Shown here: piece after piece, positions 45,374-53,903 of the stretch
Position numbering within the stretch: position 1 is the stretch's first letter
Layout: each line of letters opens with the position of its first letter
DNA from: Olleya sp. YS
GTDB taxonomy: Bacteria > Bacteroidota > Bacteroidia > Flavobacteriales > Flavobacteriaceae
Assembly (NCBI RefSeq): GCF_029760915.1
Contig: NZ_CP121685.1
Span: 186,001 to 250,000 of the forward strand
Direction: 5' to 3'
DNA length: 64,000 nt
Notes under the pieces: model-generated
What the model was told of the DNA's origin: nothing
Databases searched by the model: none
Seen by the model: only the letters and a program-made list of their open reading frames with translations
Translations under genes and position numbers: made by a program

Positions 45374-45841
45374 ATGAAAACATCAACAACACCAAACCAA
45401 TTAAAAAGTAACCTATTAACCACTTTAGTTTTATTTGTATTAAGCCTAACACTAAGTGTTGCCCAAACAGATACTAAGGTTACTACCGAAGAGGGGCAGA
45501 CTATAACAGTGACAATAGACAATGTAAAAAACAATACTGGACAAGTCGTGTTTGCCTTACATACAAAAGACACTTGGATGAAAGGTCAAGGAGTACAAAA
45601 TACAACCACTACAATTGAAAACAATAGTGTAACAATTACTTTTACAAACGTACAACCAGGTACCTACTCGATTATGGCATTACACGATGTTAATAATAAT
45701 AACCGCATGGATTTTGAAAACGGTATGCCACAAGAAAGCTATGGTATGTCAAACAATCCTATGAGTTATGGACCACCACAATTCTCTGAAGCTAAATTTG
45801 AAGTTACAAACGAAGATTTAGAATTTAACATACGCTTCTAA
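45374..45841 (+). CDS. DUF2141 secreted protein
   Basis: A signal-type N-terminus of about 37 residues (ending LSVAQ) precedes a beta domain with ITVTIDNVKNNTGQVVFALHTKDTWM, NVQPGTYSIMALHDVNNNNRMD and YGMSNNPMSYGPPQFSEAKFEV, the DUF2141 pattern. It probably has an immunoglobulin-like fold and is exported. Function is unknown. A terminator follows. Confidence 0.9.
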   Translation: MKTSTTPNQLKSNLLTTLVLFVLSLTLSVAQTDTKVTTEEGQTITVTIDNVKNNTGQVVFALHTKDTWMKGQGVQNTTTTIENNSVTITFTNVQPGTYSIMALHDVNNNNRMDFENGMPQESYGMSNNPMSYGPPQFSEAKFEVTNEDLEFNIRF

Positions 45842-45866
45842 CCACATCAAAAACCGAATAGTTATT

Positions 45867-45892
45867 AAGCCACTTTTTAAGTGGCTTTTTGT
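45867..45892 (+). terminator. Terminator after DUF2141 gene
   Basis: AAGCCACTT (45867-45875) and AAGTGGCTT (45879-45887) form a 9-bp stem with a 3-base loop and a T run. Confidence 0.87.
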
Positions 45893-46036
45893 GTTTGTAC
45901 TATTTGACTTTGACAAATTTTTCAAGTAACTTCGTTTAACGACTGATATAAAACACTTGTACTGCACTTTTCGAGGTGTTGAAACGTTTTCGTATCATTT
46001 AAGTTTGCATCATTACGAAAAACATCCTGCCATAAA

Positions 46037-46960
46037 TTGAACAATTATTTTCAAGACATCGAATACCATTTAATAAAACACCTTTCGGAAACTAAAGAAA
46101 GACTTTTAATTGCTGTGGCTTGGTTTACGAATCAAACTATTTCTAATGCTTTAATTCGACTGAAAGATGTTAACATTGACATTATTGTAGATGATAATAA
46201 AGTAAATCGAGAATCAACAGCTATAATAGATTTACAGAATAACGCAATACAAATCTCATTCATTAAAGATTTACAAAAGAACTATTATTCAATGCACAAT
46301 AAATTCTGTGTAATTGACAATAAAACTGTTTTAACAGGCTCATATAATTGGTCAAAAAACGCAAATACAAACGACGAGAATTTAGCTTTTATTTCTGACA
46401 AGGATATTGCTACAAGTTACAATATGGAGTTCAGCAAAATAAAGAACAAAAAATATAAAATAGACAGAATTTCATTTTCAAAAACAGAGGTAGAACAAAT
46501 AACAAATCTCATTGAAAAGGGACTTGTCAACTCACTTAAAGCAAATCGTGAAAATCTGGAAACTGGAATGTTTAACAAGTGGACTGACAGAAAAATCAAA
46601 AACCAAATTCGTGAAATTAGCGAGAGAGTTCATAACACAGTCAAAGACAAAGTAGGTTCAATTGGAATTTATTCAGATTTAATAGCTAAATATGGAATTG
46701 AATTTAATTATTTGGCAACCGAAGAGGAAAAAGCCAACTCTCGGCATAAATATTCAAAAGAAGGAATTGATAAAATAGAACACTATTTAAACATTGATTT
46801 TCAGTTATTAAAAATCAAAGCTATAGACAAAATCTTATCTAAATATCAGGAATTAATTAAAACAAAAACAGCCAGAGAGGAAACAAGAAAGATATTAGAA
46901 ATGGTTAATTATATAATAAAAGAGAAGTTATTTATTAATAATCAGTTAAAAAAAGACTGA
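46037..46960 (+). CDS. Phospholipase D-like (single HKD) protein, isolated gene
   Basis: The N-terminal half (about 1-135) shows the PLD/nuclease fold: LLIAVAWFTNQTISNAL and the HKD motif HNKFCVIDNKTVLTGSYNWS with NANTNDEN after it. The C-terminal half (about 140-307) is a helical, Lys/Glu-rich region of unknown family. One HKD motif suggests a dimeric nuclease or lipase. The start is TTG, with no ATG in frame before the upstream stop. Flanking sequences look unlike its neighbours, and a structured repeat follows, so acquisition as a mobile unit is possible. A defence or nuclease role is speculative. Confidence 0.82.
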   Translation: MNNYFQDIEYHLIKHLSETKERLLIAVAWFTNQTISNALIRLKDVNIDIIVDDNKVNRESTAIIDLQNNAIQISFIKDLQKNYYSMHNKFCVIDNKTVLTGSYNWSKNANTNDENLAFISDKDIATSYNMEFSKIKNKKYKIDRISFSKTEVEQITNLIEKGLVNSLKANRENLETGMFNKWTDRKIKNQIREISERVHNTVKDKVGSIGIYSDLIAKYGIEFNYLATEEEKANSRHKYSKEGIDKIEHYLNIDFQLLKIKAIDKILSKYQELIKTKTAREETRKILEMVNYIIKEKLFINNQLKKD

Positions 46961-46981
46961 ATTGAAAAAATAACGTCGCAC

Positions 46982-47109
46982 TACAACGTATAAAATTAAT
47001 TGCTAGTGCAAGCCTACTCACGAAAATTCTCGCCGATTTTCTATTCGGTTTGTATTTGTTAAATTAGTTGCTAAAACCACGAAACTAATCATAAACAAAA
47101 CCGTTAAAC
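46982..47109. repeat. Structured inverted-repeat element after the PLD gene
   Basis: AACG (46985-46988) pairs with CGTT (47102-47105). Imperfect arms, about 46989-47013 (TATAAAATTAATTGCTAGTG) and 47070-47096, pair next, and an inner hairpin is at 47022-47041 (GAAAAT with ATTTTC). The right edge GTTAAAC fits the integron R' consensus GTTRRRY, but the left edge CTACAAC does not fit RYYYAAC. It may be a dispersed flavobacterial hairpin repeat or an attC-like site; neither is proven. Confidence 0.55.
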
Positions 47110-47116
47110 AAAAAAC

Positions 47117-47150
47117 AAAAAAAAGAGCAACTTAAGTTGCTCTTTTTTTT
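47117..47150. terminator. Bidirectional terminator between PLD region and dps
   Basis: AAAAGAGCAACTT and AAGTTGCTCTTTT are perfect inverted arms with A and T runs outside. It mainly serves dps on the minus strand. Confidence 0.87.
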
Positions 47151-47168
47151 GCTATTAATCAATCCTAA

Positions 47169-47648
47169 TTAAAGGCTTTCACCCAACCAAGCATTCATCA
47201 TCCAAACGGTTTTTTCTTGTTCAGTAATAAAATCGCTCATCATAGCGTTGGTTCCTTCATCATTGGCATCGTCAGATGCGTTTAAAATGTGTCGTTCTAT
47301 TTTTAATAATTCGGTTAGCGAGGTTACAATTAACGCAACTGCGTTTTCGTCTTTAGACACATTGTGTCCAACAGGTACTTTAGCCTGTTTAATATAATCT
47401 CCAAAGGTATGTAAAGGGGTTTCGCCTAAAGTTAACACACGCTCTGCTATTAAATCTACTTTCATATTAGCATCTGTATACAGCTCTTCAAACTTAACAT
47501 GTAAGTCAAAAAAGTTTTTTCCTTTTATATTCCAATGGATGCCTCTTAAATTCTGATAATATATCTGAAAATTAGCTAGTAAGTGATTTAATTGATCTGC
47601 TAATTCTTTTGTTTTTTTGATGTCTAATCCAAGACTATTAAGTGTCAT
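47169..47648 (-). CDS. dps: Dps-family DNA-protection/ferritin-like protein
   Basis: The 159-residue helical protein has the Dps signature GIHWNIKGKNFFDLHVKFEELY, giving the His and acidic residues of the intersubunit ferroxidase site, and ends WMMNAWLGESL. It stores iron and consumes hydrogen peroxide, protecting DNA. It is divergent from oxyR across 104 bases that contain a candidate OxyR palindrome, so control by OxyR is likely. Length is normal. Confidence 0.94.
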   Translation of the reverse strand: MTLNSLGLDIKKTKELADQLNHLLANFQIYYQNLRGIHWNIKGKNFFDLHVKFEELYTDANMKVDLIAERVLTLGETPLHTFGDYIKQAKVPVGHNVSKDENAVALIVTSLTELLKIERHILNASDDANDEGTNAMMSDFITEQEKTVWMMNAWLGESL

Positions 47649-47733
47649 AAAGCTATTATTTTTTGTTTAACATAAATTTACTGTGAATTAATTTCGATTT
47701 ATCATAAATTTTATTGATAGATTTTATATTTTT

Positions 47734-47748
47734 ATAGTCTTAAACTAT
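47734..47748. promoter_or_regulatory. OxyR-like palindrome between dps and oxyR
   Basis: ATAGTCTTAAACTAT has the ATAG-N7-CTAT form of an OxyR half-element and ends 4 bases before the oxyR ATG. Another ATAG lies 17 bases upstream. Position fits autorepression by a LysR-type protein and activation of dps on the other side. Confidence 0.55.
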
Positions 47749-47752
47749 TATT

Positions 47753-48691
47753 ATGACTATCACACAATTATCATATGTCCTCGCAGTAGCAGAAAACCAG
47801 AACTTTACCAAAGCTGCTCAAAAATGCTTTGTGACGCAACCTACGCTAAGTATGCAAATACAGAAATTAGAAGACCAATTAGATGTTTTAATTTTTGACC
47901 GAAGTAAAAAACCTATAGAGCTAACCGAAGTTGGTAAAAAAATAGTAACACAAGCTAGAAATATAGTTAACGAATCGTACAGAATACAAGATATTGTAGA
48001 TCAAGAAAAAGGATACATAGGTGGCGAATTTAAACTAGGGATTATCCCAACCGTTATGCCAACCTTACTCCCAATGTTTTTGAACAATTTTGTAAAAAAA
48101 TATCCTAAAGTAAAGCTTAAAATAGAAGAGTTAACCACAGAGGAAATTATTTCTAGAATAAACGACGGACATTTAGATGCTGCTATAGCTGCGACACCGT
48201 TAGAGAACGAAACTATTAAAGAACGTGTCTTGTACTTTGAGCCTTTTGTGGCTTACGTCCCACAAAACCATAGATTAAGAGATAAAAAGACGTTAGAGGT
48301 CTCAGATTTGGATATTGACGACATGTTGTTACTAGAAGATGGACATTGTTTTAGAGATGGTGTGATTAATTTGTGTAAAGCGTTTAAACATCATAGTGAT
48401 GATAAATTTCAACTAGAAAGCGGAAGTATAGAAACCTTAGTAAAATTATCTAATGAAGGCTTAGGTATGACCTTATTACCTTATTTGCATACTTTAGACT
48501 TAAATGATAAAGCCAAAAATAACCTACATTATTTTACAGAACCATCTCCAGCACGAGAAGTGAGTTTAATTTATCATAAAAGTGAACTAAAGATGCAAAT
48601 TATTGAAGCATTACAAGATGTAATATCTGGTGTGGTAAGAGGCGCAATTGCTTTTCAGAACGTGCAAATAATAAGTCCAATAAGTAAATAA
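47753..48691 (+). CDS. oxyR: OxyR-type LysR regulator of peroxide response
   Basis: The N-terminal helix-turn-helix (about 1-60) reads FTKAAQKCFVTQPTLSMQIQKLE. The effector domain holds the peroxide-sensing cysteines, Cys199 and Cys208, in EDGHCFRDGVINLCKAF, at the same numbering as E. coli OxyR. Peroxide forms a disulfide between them and changes DNA binding. It is divergent from dps. Length 312 is normal. A terminator follows. Confidence 0.96.
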   Translation: MTITQLSYVLAVAENQNFTKAAQKCFVTQPTLSMQIQKLEDQLDVLIFDRSKKPIELTEVGKKIVTQARNIVNESYRIQDIVDQEKGYIGGEFKLGIIPTVMPTLLPMFLNNFVKKYPKVKLKIEELTTEEIISRINDGHLDAAIAATPLENETIKERVLYFEPFVAYVPQNHRLRDKKTLEVSDLDIDDMLLLEDGHCFRDGVINLCKAFKHHSDDKFQLESGSIETLVKLSNEGLGMTLLPYLHTLDLNDKAKNNLHYFTEPSPAREVSLIYHKSELKMQIIEALQDVISGVVRGAIAFQNVQIISPISK

Positions 48692-48717
48692 AAAAAGCGA
48701 CCAGTTGGTCGCTTTTT
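48692..48717. terminator. Terminator after oxyR
   Basis: AAAAAGCGACCA and TGGTCGCTTTTT are perfect arms around two bases, ending in T runs on both strands. It also lies just past the stop of the small minus-strand gene. Confidence 0.9.
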
Positions 48718-48728
48718 GGTTTATCTTG

Positions 48729-48926
48729 TTAAGGATTTAAATAAATTAAACATTGATCTAGTTTTGGGTTTTGTAGTACTAAGGATTGTATATACACCTT
48801 AAGCTCTTCTATCTCGTAGGGCAATAATCGCTCCAGAGCTTTTTGTACTTCTTTACAAAACAACGTGGTATCAAAACTAACTTTTTGAAGTACAGTTTTG
48901 GTGTACTCAAACATTGCTCTTGCCAT
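48729..48926 (-). CDS. Conserved small flavobacterial protein
   Basis: The 65-residue product starts MARAMFEYTKTVLQKVSFD and has two or three helices (LFCKEVQKALERLLPYEIEEL). No function or named family is recognised, although I recall similar proteins across flavobacteria. It is transcribed away from AIM24 and ends at the oxyR terminator. Confidence 0.75.
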   Translation of the reverse strand: MARAMFEYTKTVLQKVSFDTTLFCKEVQKALERLLPYEIEELKVYIQSLVLQNPKLDQCLIYLNP

Positions 48927-49071
48927 AATTAATTAAAGGTTTAGTTAAATAAAAGTAGTATTGTATTATAGGCAAACGGTTTAAAAGTTCCGATTAAAGG
49001 TAACAAAAAAATACATTCAAATTTCAAAGTCAACAAACTTTAACACTTAAAAAGACGTTAAATTTTAGGCT

Positions 49072-49902
49072 TTAAAATCTGTTGTCACCATCCAATAAAT
49101 CGCCTAATCCACCTAAAATACTACCTTCGCCTTTACTTTTTCCACCTCTAGGCACGCTTTGTAATACACGTCCTGCTAATCTACTAAATGGTAAGGATTG
49201 CACGTAAACCACACCTGGACCTTTTAGTTTTGCAAAAAACAAACCTTCGCCTCCAAAAACAGTATTTTTTATACCACCAACAAACTCGATGTCATAATTA
49301 ACCTCTTGTGTAAATCCAACAATACAACCAGTATCTACTCTTAAGGTGTCTCCAGCATGTAATACTTTTCTAGCTAATGTTCCGCCAGCGTGTACAAATG
49401 CCATTCCATCTCCTTCTAGTTTTTGCATGATAAATCCTTCACCACCAAACAACCCTCGACCTAATTTTTTACTAAATTCAATTCCAACACTAACACCTTT
49501 AGCTGCACATAAAAAGGCATCTTTTTGGCAAATAAATTTTCCGCCATACTCTAATAAATCGATAGCAACAATTTTTCCTGGATAAGGCGATGCAAAACTC
49601 ACCTTACGTTTTCCTGTAAGGTTATTGTAAAAGGCTGTCATAAATAAACTTTCACCTGTTAGCAATCGTTTTCCTGCGCCAAACACTTTGCCTAAAAAAC
49701 CTGTATCGTTTTTAGAGCCATCTCCAAAAATAGTTTCCATTTTAATGCCATCATCCATCATCATAAAGCTTCCTGCTTCAGCAATAACACCTTCATCTGG
49801 ATCTAATTCGATTTCTACATATTGCATTTCTTCTCCAAAAATCTCAAAATCTATCTCGTGAGCATTTTTGTTATGTTCTGGTAATTCGTCTTTACGATAC
49901 AT
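49072..49902 (-). CDS. TIGR00266/AIM24-family protein
   Basis: The 276-residue protein has the family's repeated beta layout with [52 protein letters not shown], and [20 protein letters not shown] near the end. AIM24 proteins have a beta-trefoil-like fold; their role is unclear. It carries no signal peptide. Gly-rich motifs mark the C-terminus ([17 protein letters not shown]). Confidence 0.9.
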   Translation of the reverse strand: MYRKDELPEHNKNAHEIDFEIFGEEMQYVEIELDPDEGVIAEAGSFMMMDDGIKMETIFGDGSKNDTGFLGKVFGAGKRLLTGESLFMTAFYNNLTGKRKVSFASPYPGKIVAIDLLEYGGKFICQKDAFLCAAKGVSVGIEFSKKLGRGLFGGEGFIMQKLEGDGMAFVHAGGTLARKVLHAGDTLRVDTGCIVGFTQEVNYDIEFVGGIKNTVFGGEGLFFAKLKGPGVVYVQSLPFSRLAGRVLQSVPRGGKSKGEGSILGGLGDLLDGDNRF

Positions 49903-49963
49903 ATTTTTAAGGTTTTAATTTATTATATGTTGCTTATTAATGTAATTTGTTACAAAAAGTTAA

Positions 49964-50419
49964 CTACCCTTTAACTTTAATAGACCATTCAAAATTAAAC
50001 GTGGACACAACTAATCCTTCTTGGTTGGTTCCAATGGATTGCATAGTCACCGTTTGACCGTCTCCAGTTTTAATGGCTGCAGCTAGTGCTTGGTCTACCT
50101 TGTGACCATCATCACACACAAAAGTGATTCGTCCAGTTGCTTTTTTAGTAAACGTGGCGTTGTTAGAGGTGACTAACATAGATACTTTTTTACCAGAGGA
50201 TTTAATTTTCATCATCATCATAGCTCCAGTTGCAAACTCTGCTGCCATCCCTTGAACAGCCCAAAACATAGAATTAAACGGATTTTGATTTATCCACCTA
50301 TGCTTTACAGTAGTAATACATTGCTGGTCGTTAAGCACTTTAGTGCGAACACCACAAAAGTAAGCAGATGGTAATTTAAGCATTGTAAATGCGTTGAGTT
50401 TACTGGGAGATATCTTCAT
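49964..50419 (-). CDS. DUF4442 hotdog-fold protein
   Basis: The 151-residue product shows the DUF4442 pattern: NAFTMLKLPSAYFCGVR, NPFNSMFWAVQGMAAEFATGAMMM, and a beta C-terminus. The fold resembles YiiD/hotdog thioesterases, but catalytic residues are not clear. Its start is 145 bases from the divergent DUF4870 gene. Confidence 0.87.
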   Translation of the reverse strand: MKISPSKLNAFTMLKLPSAYFCGVRTKVLNDQQCITTVKHRWINQNPFNSMFWAVQGMAAEFATGAMMMMKIKSSGKKVSMLVTSNNATFTKKATGRITFVCDDGHKVDQALAAAIKTGDGQTVTMQSIGTNQEGLVVSTFNFEWSIKVKG

Positions 50420-50502
50420 TTATAAGTCTATTTTCAGCTAAATTATTGAAAATAATTGACATTACTATATGTTAAAAAAATGTTAATTTTAAGTACTTTG
50501 TA

Positions 50503-50534
50503 TTGCATAATACCTTCTTTTAGATATATATTTG
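50503..50534 (+). promoter_or_regulatory. Promoter of the DUF4870/PadR/PspC cluster
   Basis: TTG (50503-50505), 21 bases, then TATATTTG (50527-50534) matches the flavobacterial TTG-N17-23-TAnnTTTG pattern. It would start transcription about 20-25 bases before the ATG at 50564. Confidence 0.65.
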
Positions 50535-50563
50535 CATAAGAAACTATTATATACTTTTTAAAT

Positions 50564-51010
50564 ATGGTTACCAATCATCATAAAAACCTAGCCACTTGTA
50601 TTCATTTATCGACATTTTCTCGATTTATAATTCCATTTGGAAATATTATAGCGCCAATTATATTATGGATTACTAATAAAGATAAATCAGATTTTATAGA
50701 TACACATGGTAAGCAAGCTATTAATTTTCAATTTAGTGTATTGCTATATGCACTAATTATTGGTTTGGCTTGTATTCCGTTTTTTGCTTTTAATGTATTT
50801 AGTCATTTTGACATCTTAGATTTTCAAGCGTTTGAAGGAATAAGAATTAATATTAGCAAACCCTCTCCTCTATTTTATATTGGAGGAGGATTAGGTCTTT
50901 TAGCTGTTATTGGATTTATATTGGAAATCATTTTTATTATTAATGCAAGCTTAAAAGCTAAAGATGGAGAGAATTACAACTATCCATTAACCATACATTT
51001 TATAAAATAA
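50564..51010 (+). CDS. DUF4870 membrane protein
   Basis: The 148-residue protein has three to four spans and the family start HLSTFSRFIIPFGNIIAPIILW followed by DKSDFIDTHGKQAINFQFS. Function is unknown. The next gene starts 5 bases after its stop, and a promoter lies just upstream, making it the first gene of the PspC cluster. Confidence 0.92.
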   Translation: MVTNHHKNLATCIHLSTFSRFIIPFGNIIAPIILWITNKDKSDFIDTHGKQAINFQFSVLLYALIIGLACIPFFAFNVFSHFDILDFQAFEGIRINISKPSPLFYIGGGLGLLAVIGFILEIIFIINASLKAKDGENYNYPLTIHFIK

Positions 51011-51014
51011 GCAC

Positions 51015-51461
51015 ATGAAACATTCACTATTAATATTAGTCCTATTATTTTCAGTTTTTGCTTTAAGCCAAGTAGATAAAGATTCAGAATTATATAAAAA
51101 ATTAGCTATAAATGATAGTATGTTATTTACAGAAGGATTAAATAAATGTAATCCAAAATTAATGGCTAAATACATACACTCTGACTTTGAATTTTACCAT
51201 GACAAAGGTGGAATCAATAAAGGTAAAGACCAATTTATAATTGGTTTAGAACAACAATGTGCTGGAGAAGGCTTAGGTAACAAACGTTATTTAGTAGCTG
51301 GATCTTTAGTTGTTTATCCTCTTTATAACAAAGGTGAACTTTATGGCGCAATACAACATGGAGAACATAATTTTGGAGATAGTACACCAAAATTTACCCA
51401 CTTATGGCTCCTTGAGAATAACGAGTGGAAAATAAGTAGGGTTTTAAGTTACGACCATTAA
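51015..51461 (+). CDS. Exported NTF2-like (DUF4440-type) protein
   Basis: A signal peptide (about 1-19, ending FALSQ) is followed by an NTF2-like fold with MLFTEGLNKCNPKLMAKYIHSDFEFYHDKGGI and THLWLLENNEWKISRVLSYDH. The pocket-type family includes many small-molecule binders and enzymes; none is assigned here. It lies 4 bases after DUF4870 and is probably co-transcribed with it. Confidence 0.87.
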   Translation: MKHSLLILVLLFSVFALSQVDKDSELYKKLAINDSMLFTEGLNKCNPKLMAKYIHSDFEFYHDKGGINKGKDQFIIGLEQQCAGEGLGNKRYLVAGSLVVYPLYNKGELYGAIQHGEHNFGDSTPKFTHLWLLENNEWKISRVLSYDH

Positions 51462-51528
51462 CAATCATCATCAATCAATCATATCATCAAAAAACGAACA
51501 GTTTAATTATGAAACACTCTAAAGACTT

Positions 51529-51870
51529 ATGAAGATAGAAAACACAAAAGCACAAATGCGTAAAGGCGTTTTAGAATACTGCATTTTGTCTGTTTTAAAA
51601 GACGAAGACGCTTACGTTGCAGAAATTTTAGGTACGCTAAAGGACGCAAAGTTGTTGGTAGTAGAAGGAACCATTTATCCTTTATTAACTCGACTAAAGA
51701 ATGCTGGATTACTCAATTATCGTTGGGAAGAATCTACTTCTGGACCACCACGTAAATATTACGGATTAACAGAAACAGGTCACCTATTTTTAAAGGAATT
51801 AACCACGACTTGGGACGAATTACAAAACGCAGTAAACATAGTAACATCAATTAAATCAACTAAAAAATGA
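51529..51870 (+). CDS. PadR-family transcriptional regulator
   Basis: The winged helix-turn-helix PadR pattern is present: MRKGVLEYCILSVLKDEDAYVAEIL, LLVVEGTIYPLLTRLKNAGLLNYRW, SGPPRKYYGLTETGH. It overlaps the PspC gene by 4 bases (ATGA). It probably controls this cluster, as in many PadR-PspC pairs. Confidence 0.95.
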   Translation: MKIENTKAQMRKGVLEYCILSVLKDEDAYVAEILGTLKDAKLLVVEGTIYPLLTRLKNAGLLNYRWEESTSGPPRKYYGLTETGHLFLKELTTTWDELQNAVNIVTSIKSTKK

Positions 51871-53726
51871 ATAAAACAGTCAACATAAATTTAGCAGGTA
51901 TATTTTTTCATATCGATGAAGATGCATACTTAAAATTACAGCGCTATCTTGAGGCTATAAAACGTTCATTTACAGACTCTCAAGGTCGTTCAGAAATAAT
52001 AGCAGATATAGAAGCTAGAATAGCAGAACTATTCTCTGAACGCATGAAAACAGACCGTCAGGTTATTGGAAATAAAGAAGTTGAAGACGTCATTACTATT
52101 ATGGGGCAACCTGAAGATTATCTTGTCGATGACGAGATTTTTGAAGACGAGCCAAACAAAAGTTATACACATTCAAAATCATCAAAAAGCAGTAATTCTA
52201 AAAAGTTATTTAGAGACACAGAAAACAGTTATATTGGAGGTGTTTGTGCAGGATTAGCGCATTACTTTAATATAGATGTTATTTGGGTGAGATTAGTATG
52301 GATTTTACTTGTTTTTGGAGCAGGAACTGGTATTTTCTTATATATTTTACTTTGGATTTTTATTCCTGAAGCCACAACCACATCGGACAAGTTAACCATG
52401 ACTGGTGAGGAAGTCACGATAACAAACATCGAAAAAAAAATTAAAGATGGATTTGAAAGCGTATCCGAAAATGTAAAGAATATTGATTTTCAAAAACACG
52501 CAGACAAATTAAAAGAAGGATTTGAACAAGCGTCAGATAACATTTCAGAGTCGGTCAAACGTATTGATAGCAACAAGATAAAATCTAGTAGCAAATCGTT
52601 TTTTGATAGTGTTGGAGGCGTATTCTCCTCATTTTTTAAAATCTTTTCAAAATTTATAGGTATTGCTTTAGTCATGTCATGTGTTGCTGGAATAGTTGTT
52701 TTGGCTATAGGTCTATTATTTGGAACATTCTATGATGCTGATTTTAGATTTTTTGATGCCGATTTTATTAGAGCACATGATGCATTAGACGGATCATTTT
52801 GGGTATTTCCAGTATTGATTTTTATAGTCTCTGTTATTCCTATAATTTTCTTTATATACTTAGGTTTAAAAATCTTGATTAACAATCTTAAACCTATGGG
52901 TAGTGTTGCAAAATACAGCTTAATTGGTCTATGGATAATGGCGGTTATTGGACTAGCAATAGTAGGAACCAAACAAGGCTTGAGTTATAAAGAGAAAGCT
53001 GCAGACATCAAAACACAACCATTAGTAAATATCAAAACAAACGACACTTTAGTGGTTAGTATGAATTATAATGACACATTTGCTGAGCGTTTTAGAAGAG
53101 ATTACGGCTTACAAAGTGCTAATGATGACAATGGTAACGAGGTAACTTTCTCTCAAGGTATTCGATTAATAGTAAAATCAACAAAAGATAGCGTCGCTAA
53201 ACTTAGAGTAGATAAATCTGCAAGAGGAAGTAACTTTAACAAAGCTAAAGATAGAGCTAAAAATATAAGTTACAACTATACTTTAAATGGTAATAATTTA
53301 ATTTTAGATAACTATTTTACAGTCCCAAATAATGCTATATCAAGAGATCAAGAAGTAGAATTAACCTTATACTTACCTGAAGGTAGTATTTTATATGCAG
53401 AAGAAAGTACTTATAACTACCACAAAAATAATAGTCACTATTACAATGACATATTAAATAATGGTATGGAAGAGCACTATCTATTGGTTAAACGTGCAAA
53501 ATTAGAATGCCTTGATTGTGAAGAAGATGAAAAAGACAATGACCAAACTATGACCAATGAAGAAGACACCTCAACTCTAGTAGTTAACGAAGATGGTTTA
53601 GTAGCTAAAAGTGAAACTATGGACGTCATTATAAATGATGAAGGTGCAAAAGCTAGCACCAAAAATGTTGAAGTCACTATCACAGAAGAGGATGGTATAA
53701 ATATTACAAACAAAAACGACAAATAA
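51867..53726 (+). CDS. PspC-domain membrane protein with adhesin-like C-terminus
   Basis: The N-terminal helical domain (about 1-90, SEIIADIEARIAELFSERM) leads to the PspC domain (about 115-170, LFRDTENSYIGGVCAGLAHYFNIDV) with its membrane span, then further spans at about 260-370. A long exposed C-terminal beta region (about 390-619) follows, related in style to GIN/DUF2807 domains. PspC proteins act in envelope stress. The start overlaps PadR by 4 bases, the stop is followed by a tiny ORF and a terminator, and a GIN-domain gene comes next. Confidence 0.92.
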   Translation: MNKTVNINLAGIFFHIDEDAYLKLQRYLEAIKRSFTDSQGRSEIIADIEARIAELFSERMKTDRQVIGNKEVEDVITIMGQPEDYLVDDEIFEDEPNKSYTHSKSSKSSNSKKLFRDTENSYIGGVCAGLAHYFNIDVIWVRLVWILLVFGAGTGIFLYILLWIFIPEATTTSDKLTMTGEEVTITNIEKKIKDGFESVSENVKNIDFQKHADKLKEGFEQASDNISESVKRIDSNKIKSSSKSFFDSVGGVFSSFFKIFSKFIGIALVMSCVAGIVVLAIGLLFGTFYDADFRFFDADFIRAHDALDGSFWVFPVLIFIVSVIPIIFFIYLGLKILINNLKPMGSVAKYSLIGLWIMAVIGLAIVGTKQGLSYKEKAADIKTQPLVNIKTNDTLVVSMNYNDTFAERFRRDYGLQSANDDNGNEVTFSQGIRLIVKSTKDSVAKLRVDKSARGSNFNKAKDRAKNISYNYTLNGNNLILDNYFTVPNNAISRDQEVELTLYLPEGSILYAEESTYNYHKNNSHYYNDILNNGMEEHYLLVKRAKLECLDCEEDEKDNDQTMTNEEDTSTLVVNEDGLVAKSETMDVIINDEGAKASTKNVEVTITEEDGINITNKNDK

Positions 53727-53749
53727 CAATCACACTAAAAACAAACATT

Positions 53750-53803
53750 ATGATCGCATTAATCGAGTATCTAGTCACCTCAATTTCATCTATTTTTATA
53801 TAG
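53750..53803 (+). CDS. Possible 17-residue membrane micropeptide
   Basis: ATG to TAG encodes MIALIEYLVTSISSIFI, a short hydrophobic helix-like peptide 23 bases after the PspC stop and before the terminator. Its position in the transcript and hydrophobic content suggest a possible small membrane peptide, but no ribosome-binding site stands out and chance is quite possible. Confidence 0.25.
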   Translation: MIALIEYLVTSISSIFI

Positions 53804-53832
53804 ATAAAACCAAAATCAATCAAAAAAACCAG

Positions 53833-53869
53833 CCATCTCAAGCTTTAAAAAAGTTTGGGATGGTTTTTG
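53833..53869 (+). terminator. Terminator of the PspC transcript
   Basis: A 14-bp stem starting CCATCTCAAGC, with two G-T pairs and a 3-base loop, is followed by a T run. It overlaps a -7-like box (TATATTTG, 53872-53879) of the next gene. Confidence 0.78.
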
Positions 53870-53903
53870 TTTATATTTGTAAGTAACTAAACTATTTATA
53901 CAA

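Noticed and set aside
46982-47109. Firm integron attC call
   Set aside because: Only the right edge fits the R' rule, the left edge departs from RYYYAAC, and no integrase is in the window; left as a structured repeat.
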